From NCBI GenBank assembly GCA_012513235.1, contig JAAZCO010000080.1, positions 1-5,048 on the forward strand: a stretch of DNA of 5,048 nt. Direction: 5' to 3'. Origin of the DNA: Gammaproteobacteria bacterium (GTDB lineage: Bacteria > Pseudomonadota > Gammaproteobacteria > Pseudomonadales > Pseudomonadaceae). The notes beneath the pieces are model-generated. The model did no database searches. It was given only the letters and a program-made list of their open reading frames with translations, and was not told the origin of the DNA. Numbering within the stretch: the first letter of the stretch is position 1; every line of letters starts with the position of its first letter. Below are positions 1 through 5,048 of this stretch, piece after piece. The translations under genes and the position numbers were made by a program.

Positions 1-110
1 ACGGCGTATCTATTACTGATGCGTGCATTGATTGGGATGCGACTGAGAAGAGCATTCGCAGCATGCGTGACAAGCTGAAAGATGTGTTACCTAAGCGCCA
101 GCGCAGCTAA
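1..110 (+). CDS. 3-deoxy-7-phosphoheptulonate (DAHP) synthase, class I, C-terminal fragment
   Basis: This is the 3' end of a gene that starts left of the window. The reading frame uses codons beginning at base 3 and ends with TAA at 108-110, leaving 35 complete residues. The fragment begins GVSITDACIDWDAT and finishes PKRQRS. The SITDACIxW block is the conserved C-terminal signature of AroF/AroG/AroH-type enzymes, which condense phosphoenolpyruvate and erythrose 4-phosphate in the first cytoplasmic step of the shikimate pathway. The preceding incomplete codon ends in AC, consistent with the usual Tyr before Gly. The feedback-inhibition type (Phe, Tyr or Trp) cannot be decided because the regulatory part lies outside the window. 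It is convergent with the acetyltransferase gene, and a strong terminator follows 20 bases after the stop. Family assignment is confident; paralogue assignment is not possible. Confidence 0.9.
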   Translation, partial: GVSITDACIDWDATEKSIRSMRDKLKDVLPKRQRS

Positions 111-129
111 ATAACTTTAGCGATAAACG

Positions 130-157
130 AAAACGCCCAGTTCATGCTGGGCGTTTT
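130..157 (+). terminator. Bidirectional Rho-independent terminator
   Basis: An 11-bp perfect stem pairs 130-140 (AAAACGCCCAG) with 147-157 (CTGGGCGTTTT) around a 6-base loop, TTCATG. On the plus strand it is followed by a run of T (154-158), which ends the DAHP synthase transcript 20 bases after its stop. Read on the minus strand, the same hairpin is followed by TTTTCGTTTATCG, so it can also end the convergent acetyltransferase transcript, which stops at 200. Confidence 0.92.
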
Positions 158-172
158 TATATCTGCGCGATG

Positions 173-194
173 CACAATCTTCTACACAATCTTC
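173..194. repeat. Two tandem copies of a 10-base direct repeat
   Basis: The sequence CACAATCTTC occurs exactly at 173-182 and again at 185-194, a 12-base period with a two-base TA spacer. It lies in the short gap between the bidirectional terminator and the stop codon of the acetyltransferase gene. No function is apparent. It could be a small replication-slippage duplication. Confidence 0.85.
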
Positions 195-199
195 GTGCG

Positions 200-466
200 T
201 TACTGCGGATGGCGCTGCAAATACACAGCAATATACGAGCAACTGGGAATCACTGTGCAGCCTTGCTCTTTGGCATAAGCCAGCGCTTCTTTAGCTAACA
301 CCGCCGCAACACCTTTACCGCGCAACTCATCGGGTACAAAGGTGTGACAAAAGTCTAGCGTTTTTGCATCTACGACACGGTATTCCAACACTGACTTATA
401 CCCTTCAACCACCGCTGAAAAGCAATGTGTGCCTGGATTGTGCTGCACTTGGATCTGCTCACTCAT
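200..466 (-). CDS. Small GNAT-family N-acetyltransferase (YjdJ/NATD1 type, COG2388)
   Basis: This encodes an 88-residue single-domain acetyltransferase, the usual size for the YjdJ/NATD1 family (Acetyltransf_CG domain). The family's layout is visible: a short beta-rich N-terminal half ending in LDFCHTFVP, then the acetyl-CoA pyrophosphate loop RGKGVA, the helix AAVLAKEALAYAKEQG, and the terminal strand-helix CSYIAVYLQRHP. The substrate of this family is generally unknown, so no specific reaction is assigned. Start choice: the frame stays open to a GTG at 478, but GGAGG at 472-476 lies 5 bases before the ATG at 464-466 and overlaps that GTG, so the ATG starting MSEQIQVQ is preferred. It lies 95 bases downstream of ligA on the same strand with no terminator between them, so read-through from ligA is plausible. 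A weak -10-like TATGCT on the minus strand (498-503) lacks a convincing -35. Confidence 0.9.
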   Translation of the reverse strand: MSEQIQVQHNPGTHCFSAVVEGYKSVLEYRVVDAKTLDFCHTFVPDELRGKGVAAVLAKEALAYAKEQGCTVIPSCSYIAVYLQRHPQ

Positions 467-471
467 ACTGA

Positions 472-476
472 CCTCC
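472..476 (-). promoter_or_regulatory. Ribosome binding site fixing the acetyltransferase start
   Basis: GGAGG on the minus strand sits 5 bases upstream of the ATG at 466. It overlaps the alternative GTG start at 478 and therefore argues for the shorter 88-residue protein. Confidence 0.85.
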
Positions 477-561
477 ACCCTTTAACTGAATGCTTTGAGC
501 ATACACCTTTTGTGAGGCCGTGAAAGTGACTGAGTGGACAAAAGTACTAGCCACCACTGCC

Positions 562-2931
562 CTACAAGCCCTCTAACTGCCCCAAGCGCTCTAAAAACTC
601 GGCTTCATCCAGCACGCTCACGCCCAACTCTTGTGCGCGCGTCAGTTTAGAGCCGGCGGCACTGCCCGCTACCACGCACGCGGTCTTGGCTGAGACCGAG
701 CCTGCCACCTTGGCACCTAACTGCTCTAAGCGCGCTTTAGCTTCGTTACGGGTTAAGACTGCGAGTGTACCGGTCAGCACCCAGGTTTGTCCGGCGAGTG
801 GCGCGGCTTGCACCTGCGCACGCTGGCTGGTCCAGTGCATACCAAAGTCCAAAAGTTGCTGCTCCAACTTCAGCACCTGCTCGCGCTGGCCGTCTTGTTT
901 GAGAAAAGCTTGCAGACCTAAAGCGGCATTTTTTGCTAAACGCTCCACGCTGGTTAAATCCAACCAGTCCGCAGCAAATAAAGCTTCCACTGTTTTAAAG
1001 TGTTCGGCTAAACGCTGAGCACTGGTACGTGCCACACCGGTAATTTGAAACTGTTCAATAAAACCTGCCAACGTAGTGCACGCCTGAAACTCTGCTTCAG
1101 GCTCACCGCTGTCAGTGGCCACCACGCCCAGTTCCGCCAAATCAGCCATCACCTGCTGGTTATGCGCTTCAGCAAAGAAGCTGGCAATCTCATGCGCCAC
1201 TTCCGCGCCAATCTCTGGCAACCACAATAAGGTTTGCGGGTAAGCCTGCTGTAAACGCTCAAGCGAGCCTAAAGCACGCGCCAGCACTTTAGCGGTTTCT
1301 TCACCCACATCAGGAATACCTAAAGCAAAAATCAAGCGCGCTAAACGCGGCTGCTTGCTGCTGGCAATCGCTGCGATAAGATTACGCGCAGACAGGTCAG
1401 CAAAACCATCTAACTCGACCACTTGCTCATAGGTTAAGCGATAGAGGTCTGCGGGTGAGGCGACTAATTTGCGCGCAACCAATTGCTCAACAATCTTGTC
1501 ACCTAAGCCATCAATATCCATCGCGCGACGTGAAACGAAATGCAGCAAAGCTTGTTGCAACTGTGCCTGGCAGCTTAAACGCCCCACACAGCGCCACACC
1601 GCACCATCACTGACCACCTGCTTGCCTTTACCGCGACGCACTAATTGCGTGCGCTCCACATCAGAACCACACACAGGACATTCAGTCGGTGCAGATATAG
1701 CGCGCGCGTCATCGGGGCGGCGTTCAAGCACCACTTGGGTGATCTGTGGAATCACATCACCGGCGCGGCGCACAATCACACTGTCGCCAATCATCACACC
1801 CAAACGGGCCACTTCATCCATATTATGCAGCGTGGCATTGGAGACCATCACCCCGCCGACATGCACGGGTTTAAGTCGAGCTACCGGAGTGACTGCACCG
1901 GTGCGCCCCACCTGAAACTCGACATCGAGCAACTCGGTTATTTCTTCTTGCGCAGCATATTTATAAGCAATGGCCCAACGTGGCTCACGGGCACGAAAGC
2001 CCAGTTCACTTTGCTGCTCCAGTGCATCAATTTTAAACACCACGCCATCAATGTCGTAAGGCAACTGCGCACGGCGCTGACCAATATCAGCATAGTAAGC
2101 TAAGCAACCTTCAATACTATCCACCACTTTAAGCTCAGGACTGATGCTGATGCCCCACTGGCGCAATCGTTGCAAAGTGCTACTGTGACCGGGCGCTAAG
2201 CCTTCGGTACTGGTGCCATAGCAGCAAAACTCCAGTGGACGGCTGGCAGTGATTTTCGAGTCCAATTGACGCAAGCTACCGGCGGCAGCATTGCGCGGAT
2301 TCGCAAAAGGCTTCTGCCCTGCGGCCAGTACCCGCTCATTGAGCGCAGCAAAACCGGCTTTGGGCATATAGACTTCACCGCGCACCTCTAAGGTTTCAGG
2401 CCAGCCGGCACCCTGTAATTTCAGCGGCACATTACGAATGGTGCGCACATTAGCAGTGATATCTTCACCGGTCTGGCCATCGCCCCGGGTGGCAGCTTGA
2501 ATCAGCACACCGTTTTGATAGGTGATGCTAACGGCTAAGCCATCCAGTTTGGGCTCACAGCAATACGCAACTTGCGGGCCTTGACTGAATAAATCCTTAG
2601 GCTGGGCACTCACGCCCAAAGCTTGCTCGGCACGCTGTGCGAACTCCAACACCTGCTCTGCTGCAAAGGCATTGCCTAAGCTGAGCATCGGTACCAAGTG
2701 CTGGATTTGGGTAAAGGTATCCAGCGGCTGACCTGAGACCCGCTGTGTCGGCGAATCACTGGTAATCAGCTCAGGATGCTGTTGTTCAAGCTCGCGTAAT
2801 TCAGAAAACAAACGATCGTATTCACTGTCTGGCACAGTCGGATCATCTAACACATAGTAGTTGTAGTCATAGGTGGCAATGCTTTGGCGCAACTGCTCAA
2901 TACGTGTCGAAATATTCTGGCTTGTACTCAT
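562..2931 (-). CDS. ligA: NAD+-dependent DNA ligase LigA
   Basis: LigA seals nicks in duplex DNA during replication and repair, using NAD+ and forming a ligase-AMP intermediate. It is normally essential in bacteria. The 789 residues are near the long Pseudomonas form rather than the 671 of E. coli. Domain order: Ia NAD-binding region (about 1-70, with YYVLDDPTVPDSEYDRL), adenylation domain (about 70-330) with the catalytic Lys128 in EPKLDG, RGDGQTGEDIT, EVRGEVYMP, ANPRNAAAGSLRQLD and DIDGVVFK, OB fold (about 333-414), a four-cysteine zinc finger (C418, C421, C448, C454), helix-hairpin-helix repeats (about 460-606), an extra HhH-like segment (about 621-701), and a C-terminal BRCT domain (about 708-789). 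All catalytic motifs are intact, with no frameshift. The spacing C421-C448 is 12 residues longer than in E. coli. The ATG at 2931 matches the family N-terminus, but the ribosome binding site is poor (GGGTACAGAGC before ATG). The gene follows zipA by 63 bases, separated by a terminator-like hairpin. Confidence 0.98.
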   Translation of the reverse strand: MSTSQNISTRIEQLRQSIATYDYNYYVLDDPTVPDSEYDRLFSELRELEQQHPELITSDSPTQRVSGQPLDTFTQIQHLVPMLSLGNAFAAEQVLEFAQRAEQALGVSAQPKDLFSQGPQVAYCCEPKLDGLAVSITYQNGVLIQAATRGDGQTGEDITANVRTIRNVPLKLQGAGWPETLEVRGEVYMPKAGFAALNERVLAAGQKPFANPRNAAAGSLRQLDSKITASRPLEFCCYGTSTEGLAPGHSSTLQRLRQWGISISPELKVVDSIEGCLAYYADIGQRRAQLPYDIDGVVFKIDALEQQSELGFRAREPRWAIAYKYAAQEEITELLDVEFQVGRTGAVTPVARLKPVHVGGVMVSNATLHNMDEVARLGVMIGDSVIVRRAGDVIPQITQVVLERRPDDARAISAPTECPVCGSDVERTQLVRRGKGKQVVSDGAVWRCVGRLSCQAQLQQALLHFVSRRAMDIDGLGDKIVEQLVARKLVASPADLYRLTYEQVVELDGFADLSARNLIAAIASSKQPRLARLIFALGIPDVGEETAKVLARALGSLERLQQAYPQTLLWLPEIGAEVAHEIASFFAEAHNQQVMADLAELGVVATDSGEPEAEFQACTTLAGFIEQFQITGVARTSAQRLAEHFKTVEALFAADWLDLTSVERLAKNAALGLQAFLKQDGQREQVLKLEQQLLDFGMHWTSQRAQVQAAPLAGQTWVLTGTLAVLTRNEAKARLEQLGAKVAGSVSAKTACVVAGSAAGSKLTRAQELGVSVLDEAEFLERLGQLEGL
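829..1344 (-). repeat. Apparent internal duplication of the HhH unit within LigA
   Basis: Residues 530-606 of LigA (bases 1114-1344) and residues 621-701 (bases 829-1071) can be aligned by eye. Copy 1 starts LARLIFALGIPDVGEETA and copy 2 starts LAGFIEQFQITGVARTSA. Over the first 34 aligned positions I count 11 identities, including paired L-A, I, I, V, A, L-A, E, L and A. Both copies end with a helix carrying QVM/QVL and then a GV/GM turn. E. coli LigA has only the first copy before BRCT. The homology is inferred from this hand alignment. Confidence 0.6.
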
Positions 2932-2942
2932 GCTCTGTACCC

Positions 2943-2972
2943 AAACAAAAAGAGCAGCCTAAGCTGCCCTTT
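2943..2972 (-). terminator. Rho-independent terminator or attenuator between zipA and ligA
   Basis: On the minus strand AAAGGGCAGC (2963-2972) pairs with GCTGCTCTTT (2949-2958) over 10 bp, with one G-U pair and a TTAG loop. It is followed by TTGTTTGG, completing a T-rich tract interrupted by one G. It begins 22 bases after the zipA stop codon and its T tract ends about 11 bases before the ligA ATG, so any transcript entering ligA from upstream must read through it. It is either a partial terminator lowering ligA expression relative to zipA, or an attenuator. No leader peptide or ligand-binding structure is visible. Confidence 0.8.
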
Positions 2973-2993
2973 CAGATCTTTAAAATAAAACTA

Positions 2994-3022
2994 ATTATAG
3001 TTTATCCATCAACTGCTGACGT
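2994..3022 (-). promoter_or_regulatory. Candidate ligA promoter at the end of zipA
   Basis: A perfect TATAAT on the minus strand (2994-2999) overlaps the zipA stop codon. At 17-base spacing the -35 position reads ACGTCA (3017-3022), which matches only 3 of 6 consensus bases. An overlapping alternative is TTGAAC with TAAACT at 16-base spacing. A start here would give ligA its own transcript, still carrying the terminator hairpin in its leader. The -10 could be coincidental, since the zipA end and the gap are AT-rich. Confidence 0.35.
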
Positions 3023-3813
3023 TCAAAATCAGCGATACGTTGACGATAATGCTCAATTGTTTGTGCAGTTAGCACGCTGCGACGGTCATCTTTTAAATCA
3101 CCATCAAGCTCTTTAGCGAGTTTACGTGCTGCAGCAATCATTAAATCAAAGGCTTGACGGCTGTTACGTGGTCCCGGCAATGCCATAAAGAAACACACAG
3201 CGCGGGTACTAAACATATCCATGTCATCTAAATCAAAGGTGCCAGGATTGAGCGCATTGGCCATGGAGAACAAAGTATCGCCATTACCAGTCATGCTTTC
3301 ATGGCGGTGAAAAATATCCATGGCACCAAAGCGCAGGCCACTTTCTAGGATGCTTTGTAATAAATCAGGCCCTTTAAAGCCTTCTTGATTACGTGCAACC
3401 ACATGAATAATCAAAATTTCTTTGTGACCATCGTCCGAGCTTTCTGTTACTTCAACATTAGGCTCTTGATCAACATCGTCAAAGGATTTGAGCTCAGGCT
3501 CTTTGTCATCATGAAAACGCACAGCGGCTGCATCTTGTGCGCGAGGGCTGCGCATAGGTGCTTCAGCACGCAGACCTAAATCAGTATCAGCAACTTCAAC
3601 ATCGCCACCAAAGGATGGCTCTTGCTTTTTAATCACGCGCGCAGGGCCTAATACTTCAGGATTTTCCTCTTCTGGCATATCAGCCAAATTACGGTCTAAA
3701 CGAAATTTCAGCGTACCTTTGCTACCGCTCATGCGGCGCCAGCCGTCAAACAAGACAGCAATGATAACGATAATGCCGATAATAAACAGCCATTCACGCA
3801 AACCGATATCCAT
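2995..3813 (-). CDS. zipA: Cell division protein ZipA
   Basis: ZipA is an inner-membrane protein that binds the C-terminal tail of FtsZ and tethers and stabilises the Z ring at midcell. The 272 residues show the family layout. A short periplasmic N-terminus MDIGLREW leads into one membrane helix (about residues 8-23, FIIGIIVIIAVLF), then a basic cytoplasmic stretch GWRRMSGSKG typical of Pseudomonas ZipA, a charged, acidic linker with no predicted fold (about 40-130), and the FtsZ-binding domain (about 132-270). In that domain RFGAMDIFHRH, LFSMANALNPGTFD and FFMALPGP are the conserved blocks. The linker is short and acidic rather than the long Pro/Gln-rich linker of E. coli. The ATG at 3813 matches the family start; its Shine-Dalgarno AGGAG (3826-3830) is 12 bases away, rather long. 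ligA lies downstream as in Pseudomonas, but upstream there is a gene-free stretch and an amidase gene instead of smc. Confidence 0.97.
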   Translation of the reverse strand: MDIGLREWLFIIGIIVIIAVLFDGWRRMSGSKGTLKFRLDRNLADMPEEENPEVLGPARVIKKQEPSFGGDVEVADTDLGLRAEAPMRSPRAQDAAAVRFHDDKEPELKSFDDVDQEPNVEVTESSDDGHKEILIIHVVARNQEGFKGPDLLQSILESGLRFGAMDIFHRHESMTGNGDTLFSMANALNPGTFDLDDMDMFSTRAVCFFMALPGPRNSRQAFDLMIAAARKLAKELDGDLKDDRRSVLTAQTIEHYRQRIADFERQQLMDKL

Positions 3814-3825
3814 GAAATTTTTAGA

Positions 3826-3830
3826 CTCCT
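3826..3830 (-). promoter_or_regulatory. zipA ribosome binding site with long spacing
   Basis: AGGAG on the minus strand lies 12 bases before the zipA ATG, through an AU-rich spacer (TCTAAAAATTTC). The spacing is longer than the usual 5-9 bases, but no other in-frame start fits the conserved N-terminus better. Confidence 0.7.
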
Positions 3831-3836
3831 GACAGT

Positions 3837-3857
3837 AAAAAAGAGCTTCACAGCCCT
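3837..3857 (-). terminator. Terminator-like hairpin just upstream of zipA
   Basis: On the minus strand AGGGCT (3852-3857) pairs with AGCTCT (3842-3847) over 6 bp, with one G-U pair. The loop is GTGA, a GNRA tetraloop, and it is followed by an uninterrupted run of T (3837-3841). The stem is short, but the T run and loop fit an intrinsic terminator. It is the only one seen between the amidase gene and zipA, so it may insulate zipA from that operon. It ends only 6 bases before the zipA Shine-Dalgarno, so it could instead lie in the zipA leader if the promoter is farther upstream. Confidence 0.6.
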
Positions 3858-4146
3858 ACAAACGTGCTATTTCAACATTATTATTGATTTATTCAGCACG
3901 CACTTAAAATAAAATCCAATGAAGCATAATGACTTTGTACGGGTAATTTACAACAAAAATAGCCAACACCCAATCAATTGTGACTATGTTAGCAAATATC
4001 ATCAAAATTCGAACGGTATTAGTAGCACAAAGCAAAATAATACAATAAATCAGCGCACTAAAGTCAGTAAAACATATTTATCCGCACTATAGCTACCCGA
4101 TCACTACCAGTCGCCACCGAGTCGCACCGGCAATCAATCACATTTT
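3858..4146. other. AT-rich gene-free stretch upstream of zipA
   Basis: No coding region, tRNA or recognisable element is seen here. By hand count 3841-4080 is about 32% G+C (76 of 240), while 4081-4140 rises to about 57% (34 of 60). The AT-rich part probably contains the zipA promoter. Several minus-strand hexamer pairs match about 8 of 12 consensus bases, for example TTGTAA (3948-3953) with CATTAT (3926-3931) at 16 bases, and TTGAAA (3870-3875) with TGTGAA (3847-3852) at 17 bases. None stands out enough to call. The GC-rich end holds two imperfect copies of an 11-base direct repeat (4109-4119 and 4120-4130). No T-tract terminator directly follows the amidase stop. Confidence 0.6.
4109..4130. 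repeat. Adjacent imperfect 11-base direct repeats
   Basis: AGTCGCCACCG (4109-4119) is followed directly by AGTCGCACCGG (4120-4130). The copies share AGTCGC and then ACCG shifted by one base. The repeats lie 17-38 bases past the amidase stop codon. The function is unknown and chance is possible. Confidence 0.5.
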
Positions 4147-4935
4147 TTATAGATTAAACTGATCAGCATCTAAATAAGCAGGAAAACGCTGTTTAAACTG
4201 CGCCAATTTATCAGCCTGTAACGACACATAAAATACACCGGCCTGATCAGCAGCATTCAGCAAAGTATCGCCCATAAAATCCAACACCTGACTGTCGCCA
4301 CTGTACGCATAACCTTGCTGATCAGTGCCGGTGCGATTCACAGCAGCAACGTAACATAGGTTTTCAATGGCACGGGCAGGCAATAAACGATTCCAAGCCG
4401 CACGGCGTGCAGCCGGCCAACTGGCTAAATAAAATAACAAGTCGGTGTGCTGCGCGTCACGGCTCCACACCGGAAAGCGCAAGTCATAACAAATCAACGG
4501 ACGAATGCGCCAGCCTTTAAGCTCAACCTGTAACTGCTGCGCACCAGCAGTAAAGTACTGATGCTCACCAGCCATGCGAAACAAGTGCCGCTTATCATAA
4601 TGCGCCAAGGTGCCATCGGGGCGCGCCCAAATCAGACGATTACGATAATCATCAGGTGCCACTTGCACAATTAAACTACCACACACTACGGCATTTAAAC
4701 GCTGTGCTTGCTCTAATAACCACTGAGTTGTCACACCCATTTCAGGCTCAGCTTGCGCAGCTGATTCCATCGTAAAGCCGGTGTTAAACATCTCCGGTAG
4801 CAAGACCAAATCAACAGACTCAACATCAGCGAGTAAACCGGCAAAATAAGACAAATTTGCCGCCACATCGTGCCATTGTAAAGGGCCTTGTACTATTGCT
4901 AAACGCAAATCAGGCAAAGAACTTAAATCGCGCAT
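4147..4935 (-). CDS. yafV: Nitrilase-superfamily omega-amidase (YafV type)
   Basis: The 262-residue protein is a complete carbon-nitrogen hydrolase, close in size to E. coli YafV (256). The Glu-Lys-Cys triad is visible: Glu48 in LLPEMFNTGF, Lys115 in HYDKRHLFRMAGE, and the nucleophile Cys149 in LICYDLRFPVW. The second conserved Glu is Glu124. LLFYLASWPAARRAAWNRLLPARAIEN region features and YVAAVNRTGTD are also typical. The NTGFTM and HLFRMAGEH blocks point to the YafV/omega-amidase branch, which hydrolyses 2-oxoglutaramate (and 2-oxosuccinamate) to 2-oxoglutarate and ammonia in the cytoplasm. The ATG at 4935 has GGAG (4943-4946) 7 bases upstream and overlaps the end of the aminotransferase gene by 13 bases, so the two are probably one transcript with coupled translation. 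The exact substrate is inferred from family and neighbour; other amides cannot be excluded. Confidence 0.92.
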   Translation of the reverse strand: MRDLSSLPDLRLAIVQGPLQWHDVAANLSYFAGLLADVESVDLVLLPEMFNTGFTMESAAQAEPEMGVTTQWLLEQAQRLNAVVCGSLIVQVAPDDYRNRLIWARPDGTLAHYDKRHLFRMAGEHQYFTAGAQQLQVELKGWRIRPLICYDLRFPVWSRDAQHTDLLFYLASWPAARRAAWNRLLPARAIENLCYVAAVNRTGTDQQGYAYSGDSQVLDFMGDTLLNAADQAGVFYVSLQADKLAQFKQRFPAYLDADQFNL

Positions 4936-5048
4936 AAGGCTTCTCCAGCCAAAACTAATGTATCGGCACGCTTAGCAAAACACACCCGTAGTAAAAACTG
5001 ATCCTTGGGCGGCTGCTGATAAAAAACCGATAACGGGATACAAGCCAC
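4923..5048 (-). CDS. PLP-dependent aminotransferase (YbdL/MtnE-like), C-terminal fragment
   Basis: The frame is open from the right edge of the window to TAA at 4923-4925 and gives 41 residues. It begins VACIPLSVFYQQP, continues with FLLRVCFAKRADTL and ends ALCAI. The IPxSxFY and LRxCFAKxxxTL blocks are the C-terminal signature of class I aminotransferases of the YbdL (methionine aminotransferase)/kynurenine aminotransferase group. Arg in the LLRVCFAK block corresponds to the conserved C-terminal Arg that binds the substrate carboxylate in fold-type I enzymes. Family members transaminate methionine or its keto acid KMTB, often with glutamine as the amino donor. The reaction would generate the amide substrate of the downstream omega-amidase, with which it overlaps by 13 bases. 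The lysine that binds PLP is outside the window, so the precise specificity is an inference from the C-terminus and the neighbour. Confidence 0.85.
   Translation of the reverse strand: MACIPLSVFYQQPPKDQFLLRVCFAKRADTLVLAGEALCAI

Noticed and set aside
686..2103. Plus-strand open frames at 686-1018, 1045-1230, 1469-1915 and 1645-2103
   Set aside because: They lie opposite ligA, have low-complexity or Cys/Thr/His-rich translations with no recognisable domain, and are explained as antisense shadows of a well conserved gene.
2196..2378. A 60-residue minus-strand frame inside ligA in another phase
   Set aside because: It is fully contained in the adenylation domain of ligA, has no plausible ribosome binding evidence and no family resemblance.
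2904..3579. Plus-strand frames at 2904-3116 and 3385-3579
   Set aside because: They are opposite zipA and its junction with ligA. The translations resemble no protein family and cross the terminator hairpin region.
3858..3960. A specific zipA promoter
   Set aside because: At least three hexamer pairs score about 8 of 12 in this AT-rich DNA, so singling out one would be arbitrary. They are described in the gap entry instead.
3961..4020. An FNR- or Fur-type operator near CAATCAATTG and ATCATCAAAATT
   Set aside because: Half sites such as TTGAT occur, but no correctly spaced inverted pair is present, and AT-rich DNA yields such half sites by chance.
4080..4146. An intrinsic terminator right after the amidase gene
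   Set aside because: Only a 4-5 bp stem can be drawn around the GCCGG...CGGTGGC region on the minus strand and no T tract follows it.
1..5048. A new defence, mobile or toxin-antitoxin system
   Set aside because: Every gene is assigned to a known chromosomal family, and no transposase, integrase, spaced repeat array, terminal inverted repeat or paired small ORF was seen.

Overview
The window looks like a piece of a gammaproteobacterial chromosome, most likely a Pseudomonadaceae member of intermediate G+C such as the Thiopseudomonas/Denitrificimonas group. That placement is an inference. It rests on a LigA of 789 residues, close to the long Pseudomonas form and well above the 671 residues of E. 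coli, on a Pseudomonas-like ZipA next to it, and on G+C nearer 45-57% than the 60-67% of typical Pseudomonas. All complete genes are on the minus strand. Only the 3' end of a DAHP synthase, at the left edge, is on the plus strand.

Layout from left to right: (1) 1-110, the C-terminus of a class I DAHP synthase (shikimate pathway, plus strand). (2) 130-157, an intrinsic terminator that can serve both this gene and the convergent gene opposite. (3) 200-466, a small YjdJ/NATD1-type GNAT acetyltransferase. (4) 562-2931, ligA, the essential NAD+-dependent DNA ligase, with an apparent internal duplication of its helix-hairpin-helix region. (5) 2943-2972, a terminator-like hairpin between zipA and ligA. 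(6) 2995-3813, zipA, the membrane anchor of the FtsZ ring. (7) 3814-4146, an AT-rich gene-free stretch with another terminator-like hairpin just before the zipA ribosome binding site. (8) 4147-4935, a nitrilase-superfamily omega-amidase of the YafV type. (9) 4923-5048, the C-terminal end of a PLP aminotransferase of the YbdL/MtnE type, overlapping the amidase start by 13 bases.

Two functional units stand out. zipA-ligA is the cell division/DNA replication pair known from Pseudomonas. There it normally follows smc, but here an amidase/aminotransferase operon lies upstream instead. The aminotransferase-amidase pair fits a glutamine transaminase-omega-amidase route: the keto acid of methionine is aminated from glutamine and the amidase hydrolyses the resulting 2-oxoglutaramate. 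I found no mobile element, CRISPR array, tRNA, rRNA, toxin-antitoxin pair or defence system. The region is essentially core housekeeping DNA, and its main points of interest are the LigA domain duplication, the hairpins abutting the translation starts of zipA and ligA, and the altered gene neighbourhood.
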